Source: an uncultured Chloroflexota bacterium (lineage in GTDB: Bacteria > Chloroflexota > Dehalococcoidia > UBA3495). Taken from it: 8,742 nt of DNA. Positions 7,001 through 8,742 of this stretch are shown here, piece by piece. How positions within the stretch are numbered: position 1 is the stretch's first letter; each line of letters starts with the position of its first letter. Location: positions 1-8,742 of the forward strand of contig CAJWGH010000031.1 of the NCBI GenBank assembly GCA_913031095.1, read 5' to 3'. The position numbers and the translations under genes were made by a program. The notes beneath the pieces were generated by a model, which made no database searches, was not told the origin of the DNA, and was given only the letters and a program-made list of their open reading frames with translations.

Positions 7001-7563
7001 CCATTCCATTCCGCATACCAACGACTACCTATCGGTTTAAGGCTGCCGAAGGTGTTGATGTCGATCTGCTATCTAAGAACCTTGAATCGGCTTTTCGGGA
7101 GAACGGAATGGAGAGCGATGTGTTGTCTGACCTGGTGGATGATATCGCCTCCGCCAACAGGGCTTTCAACTACGTATTCACCAGTTTCATGGGTTTGGGT
7201 TTGTTGGTGGGGATAGCCTCGCTGGGAGTGGTAAGCCTGCGTGCGGTGGTGGAACGCAGGCAACAGATTGGCGTGCTGCGGGCCATCGGCTACCGTAGGC
7301 GGATGGTTCAATTTAGCTTCCTCACAGAGTCGTCTTTCGTCGTGTTGATGGGAATAGCGATCGGAGTGGGCTTGGGCACGATCATTTCATGGAACATAGT
7401 GCAGGAAATACAAGAGGACGTCGAGACAATCCGGTTCGCTATCCCCTGGCTCCAGATAGGCATCATAATAGCAATCGCTTACGTGTTTTCTCTGGCGACC
7501 ACTTTCATGCCAGCGCGCCAGGCCTCACGCATCTATCCCGCCGAGGCACTGCGCTATGAATAA
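4093..7563 (+). CDS. Large ABC transporter permease with two FtsX domains
   Basis: This 1156-residue membrane protein is the partner of the preceding ATPase. Hydrophobic segments suggest about 13 transmembrane helices. Residues 11-30 form an additional N-terminal helix, and 52-70 is the usual first FtsX-family helix after the LALRNIPRRKSQT segment. An extracytoplasmic MacB-like domain follows, then a helix-rich region without membrane segments (about 270-390). FtsX domain 1 has helices near 396-424, 448-475 and 500-520, with the coupling segment RRSEMGMARAVGAKRRHLVQ. Four helices lie between the halves (about 613-630, 636-652, 669-688, 700-722), then one at 753-778, a second external domain (about 779-1026), and FtsX domain 2 with helices near 1027-1052, 1082-1102 and 1120-1140. 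Domain 2 has the coupling segment ERRQQIGVLRAIGYRRRMVQ and a typical end, PARQASRIYPAEALRYE. MacB has one such unit in roughly 650 residues with its own ATPase; here two units share one chain, so a single polypeptide probably supplies both transmembrane halves. The family works as a mechanotransmitter moving or releasing substrates outside the membrane. The start at 4093 has only a weak GGGG upstream. The substrate is unknown. Confidence 0.93.
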   Translation: MEELFGLDMDIIMVVLLAFFLPITAGVGIVASRNRVMLKLALRNIPRRKSQTILIIVGIMISTLIMAAAFGTGDSITFSIRKNAADALGTIDEIIVSARADDSDTIGSFNYFSLQRYEQLKRELAGMDLIDGLAPGIAEFAPTVNTRTQLSEGQMQVTGVDPDSLAGFGRFKLTNGQTIRLESLGPNDTFINQEAADELDAVAGDELVIFVAGSSVTFRVHGVVDSGGLAGQGPTLLVRLDRAQKIFGKEGLTNSVAVSNLGGVFEGAEVSDEVTDALRVLFADGANAAQLQALLNREDVIQQLNLLTPTLSGKLASDLSALLDGLGEREMSDEFVGALADDGVQEVVLSAVSEAELDEVGRQASTLFSGLAEFRVLDIKKQVLDEADRAGSGVTSIFVIMGLFSIMVGVLLIFLIFVMLAAARRSEMGMARAVGAKRRHLVQMFIFEGTAYSIVSGAVGVVLGLGASSVIVFTVNRIFASGGAGAPENFTMFAHYEIRSVVVAYCLGMVITLGTVGISAYQVSRLNIVAAVRGLPSSTRRSETPFRARLLALLRVCYHPAALAGTGVWALVKLDVAKGTGLLLRSVWAATTSPPRFFGEVAQALWVPMSHGWLTAVAGVLFTWLGVSSGEAAPIRIGVTLVIIGIGLTVRTLSHRTRLRPDVGDRAAYTFMGVANLAFWVLPFGVLRSIFGDVDGGVEMFFISGIAMVGAAVWTVMYNADLLLRFLTYMTGPFGQLRPVLVTAVAYPMSAKFRTGLTLAMFALVIFTLIVMSILTEAFSAAVGDSERVAGGWDIQASVNSSTPIDDIRRAIDGKPDLENQDITTIGGYTTFPVEARSVGADDQRWEFYAIRAADDRFLQETGANLKLFASGYETQKDVWAAIREDSNLVVVDSLVVPSREGFSDDEIPFEIEGLYYEDTEMEAIDIEVREPRTGQVISMTVIGVLDRLTDAFGQLGVGMIASRNGIDEAIPFRIPTTTYRFKAAEGVDVDLLSKNLESAFRENGMESDVLSDLVDDIASANRAFNYVFTSFMGLGLLVGIASLGVVSLRAVVERRQQIGVLRAIGYRRRMVQFSFLTESSFVVLMGIAIGVGLGTIISWNIVQEIQEDVETIRFAIPWLQIGIIIAIAYVFSLATTFMPARQASRIYPAEALRYE

Positions 7564-7579
7564 CAACTCGATTGGTGTT

Positions 7580-7589
7580 AAGGAAGGAG
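7580..7589 (+). promoter_or_regulatory. Strong ribosome binding site of the molybdenum-hydroxylase gene
   Basis: AAGGAAGGAG ends 7 bases before the ATG at 7597, a near-ideal Shine-Dalgarno. It fixes the start of a gene that has no stop codon within the window. It is the clearest ribosome binding site here, in contrast to the weak ones of the two transporter genes. Confidence 0.8.
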
Positions 7590-7596
7590 CTTTGAT

Positions 7597-8742
7597 ATGA
7601 CAGACAAATCATCGGTCAACGACGGCGGATTCCGAGTTATCGGCACCTCTCCCATACGCCACGACGCCACGGATAAAGTCACTGGACAGGCCCGCTACGG
7701 CGCCGACATCAGCCTACCTGGCCTTCTTCACGGCAAGATACTGAGAAGCCCTCACGCTCATGCCAGGATAAAGACCATCGACGCCTCCAAAGCCCTGGCA
7801 CTGCCTGGTGTAAAAGCGTTTATGACATCTGATGATCTGCCTGTACTGTCTGGCCGACCGGCGGACGTGGCCGAGGGGTCTCCCCTGAATCCAAGGTTCC
7901 TTAGTAACAACGTGATGGCCAGTGGCAAGGCCTTATACAAAGGCCATGCCATAGCTGCGGTGGCTGCGGACAGCGTGCATACCGCCGAGCTTGCACTTTC
8001 TCTCATCGAGGTAGATTACGAGGTTTTAACTCCCGTATTGGATGGGAAAAAGGCGATGGAGCCAGGCTCGACGATCCTGCACGATCGACTGTTCCACTCT
8101 GAAGGTGAATTCTTCCGCCCCGGCGGGCTTCGAGATGACGATGATGATGGCTCTTCTACCAACATCGCTAGCCACTTCGTATTTGAGTTAGGCGACCCTG
8201 AGCAGGGCTTCAGAGATGCTGACGTTGTGGTGGAACGCGAGTTCCGGACCAAACCGGTGCACCAAGGATACATAGAGCCACACAGCGCCACTGCCCGTTG
8301 GGACCGTGATGGACGTGTGACCGTTTGGGGCAGTTCTCAGGGCCATTTCGCCATCCGCGACTTCACTGCTCTGGTTCTTGGCGTGCCCGTATCTCAGGTC
8401 AAAGTGGTGCCCATGGAAGTGGGAGGCGGTTTCGGCGGAAAGCTGGTGGTTTACGTCGAGCCTGTGGCGGCCGTGTTGTCCAAGAAAACGGGTCGGCCCG
8501 TGAAGATTACCATGACCCGGGCTGAAGTCTTTGAAGCTACCGGCGCCACTGCAGGTGGCTATATCAGGGCGATGATAGGTGCTACCAACGACGGCCGCAT
8601 CACCGCCGCTGCCGCTCATTTCGTATATGAGTCTGGAGCGTTCCCTGGATCGTTGGTCAATCTTGCGTCTCTTACGGTCTTCGCGCCATACGACATAGCG
8701 AATGTTCGTTCTGAAGGTTACGACGTGGTGGTTAACAGGCCC
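7597..8742 (+). CDS. Molybdopterin-binding large subunit, xanthine dehydrogenase/CoxL family (3' end outside window)
   Basis: The first 382 codons of a protein usually about 750-800 residues long are present; the frame is still open at the right edge. It begins MTDKSSVNDGGFRVIGTS, then DKVTGQARYGADI and LHGKILRSPHAHARI, which mark the aldehyde oxidase/xanthine dehydrogenase hammerhead domain (about 27-150). The first molybdopterin-binding domain follows: GDPEQGFRDADVVVEREF, GYIEPHSA near 224-231, SSQGHF with Gln248, GGGFGGK (276-282) and EPVAAVLSKKTGRPVK. Such subunits hydroxylate carbon centres of aldehydes, N-heterocycles, aromatics or CO with a Mo-pterin cofactor. They pass electrons to separate [2Fe-2S] and FAD subunits, which are absent from this chain and from the window. 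The sequence stops shortly before the active-site loop (AYRCSFR in true CO dehydrogenase, AYRGAGR in form II) that would separate these options, so the substrate cannot be assigned. A five-Asp stretch (180-184) sits in a surface-loop-like segment. It starts 33 bases after the permease and may share its transcript. Confidence 0.92.
   Translation, partial: MTDKSSVNDGGFRVIGTSPIRHDATDKVTGQARYGADISLPGLLHGKILRSPHAHARIKTIDASKALALPGVKAFMTSDDLPVLSGRPADVAEGSPLNPRFLSNNVMASGKALYKGHAIAAVAADSVHTAELALSLIEVDYEVLTPVLDGKKAMEPGSTILHDRLFHSEGEFFRPGGLRDDDDDGSSTNIASHFVFELGDPEQGFRDADVVVEREFRTKPVHQGYIEPHSATARWDRDGRVTVWGSSQGHFAIRDFTALVLGVPVSQVKVVPMEVGGGFGGKLVVYVEPVAAVLSKKTGRPVKITMTRAEVFEATGATAGGYIRAMIGATNDGRITAAAAHFVYESGAFPGSLVNLASLTVFAPYDIANVRSEGYDVVVNRP

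Noticed and set aside
1..8742. CRISPR array, tRNA, rRNA, insertion sequence or phage features
   Set aside because: I saw no regularly spaced repeats, tRNA-like cloverleaf, rRNA-like sequence, transposase/integrase gene or terminal inverted repeats in the window.

Overview
The window carries seven protein genes, all read on the + strand. They form three blocks: a CoA-transferase cluster, an ABC exporter-like pair preceded by a small unknown gene, and the start of a molybdenum-hydroxylase gene that runs off the right edge. Base composition is moderate to slightly GC-rich, genes are tightly spaced, and some start sites have purine-rich ribosome binding sites. Nothing in the window fixes the taxonomy. 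Stacked paralogues of catabolic enzymes, CoxL-type molybdenum hydroxylases and a FtsX-type exporter without adaptor or outer-membrane partner would suit a Chloroflexota lineage such as SAR202/Dehalococcoidia. That is inference only, held with low confidence.

Block 1 (1-2562) holds 3-oxoacid/acyl CoA-transferase (SCOT/AtoDA family) domains in the order A, B-A fused, B. The first gene is the C-terminal half of an A subunit cut by the window edge. The second is a single 463-residue protein with a B-type domain first and an A-type domain second, the reverse of the usual A-B order of fused SCOT. The third is a free-standing B subunit. This looks like a duplicated A-B pair whose inner B and A genes have joined. 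The B domain inside the fusion has Asp where the family has its catalytic Glu and has lost the usual glycine-rich GGAMD loop, whereas the free-standing B subunit keeps both. The fusion may therefore depend on a neighbour for catalysis or may have another role.

The stretch 2563-2998 has no convincing gene. It contains short protein-like open stretches on both strands, broken by stops and frame changes, and could be a decayed gene. A small gene of unknown function (2999-3253) follows.

Block 2 (3376-7563) is a MacB/LolD-type ABC ATPase followed 18 bases later by a very large (1156-residue) permease with two FtsX domains. They almost certainly form one export or lipid/protein-release complex in the cytoplasmic membrane. 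The permease has an additional N-terminal membrane segment, a long helix-rich insertion and a four-helix membrane block between its two FtsX halves.

Block 3 (7597-8742, open at the right edge) is the N-terminal part of a molybdopterin-binding large subunit of the xanthine dehydrogenase/aldehyde oxidase/CoxL family, behind a strong ribosome binding site. Its [2Fe-2S] and FAD partners are not in the window. Whether hydroxylase, CoA-transferases and exporter share a pathway cannot be decided here.
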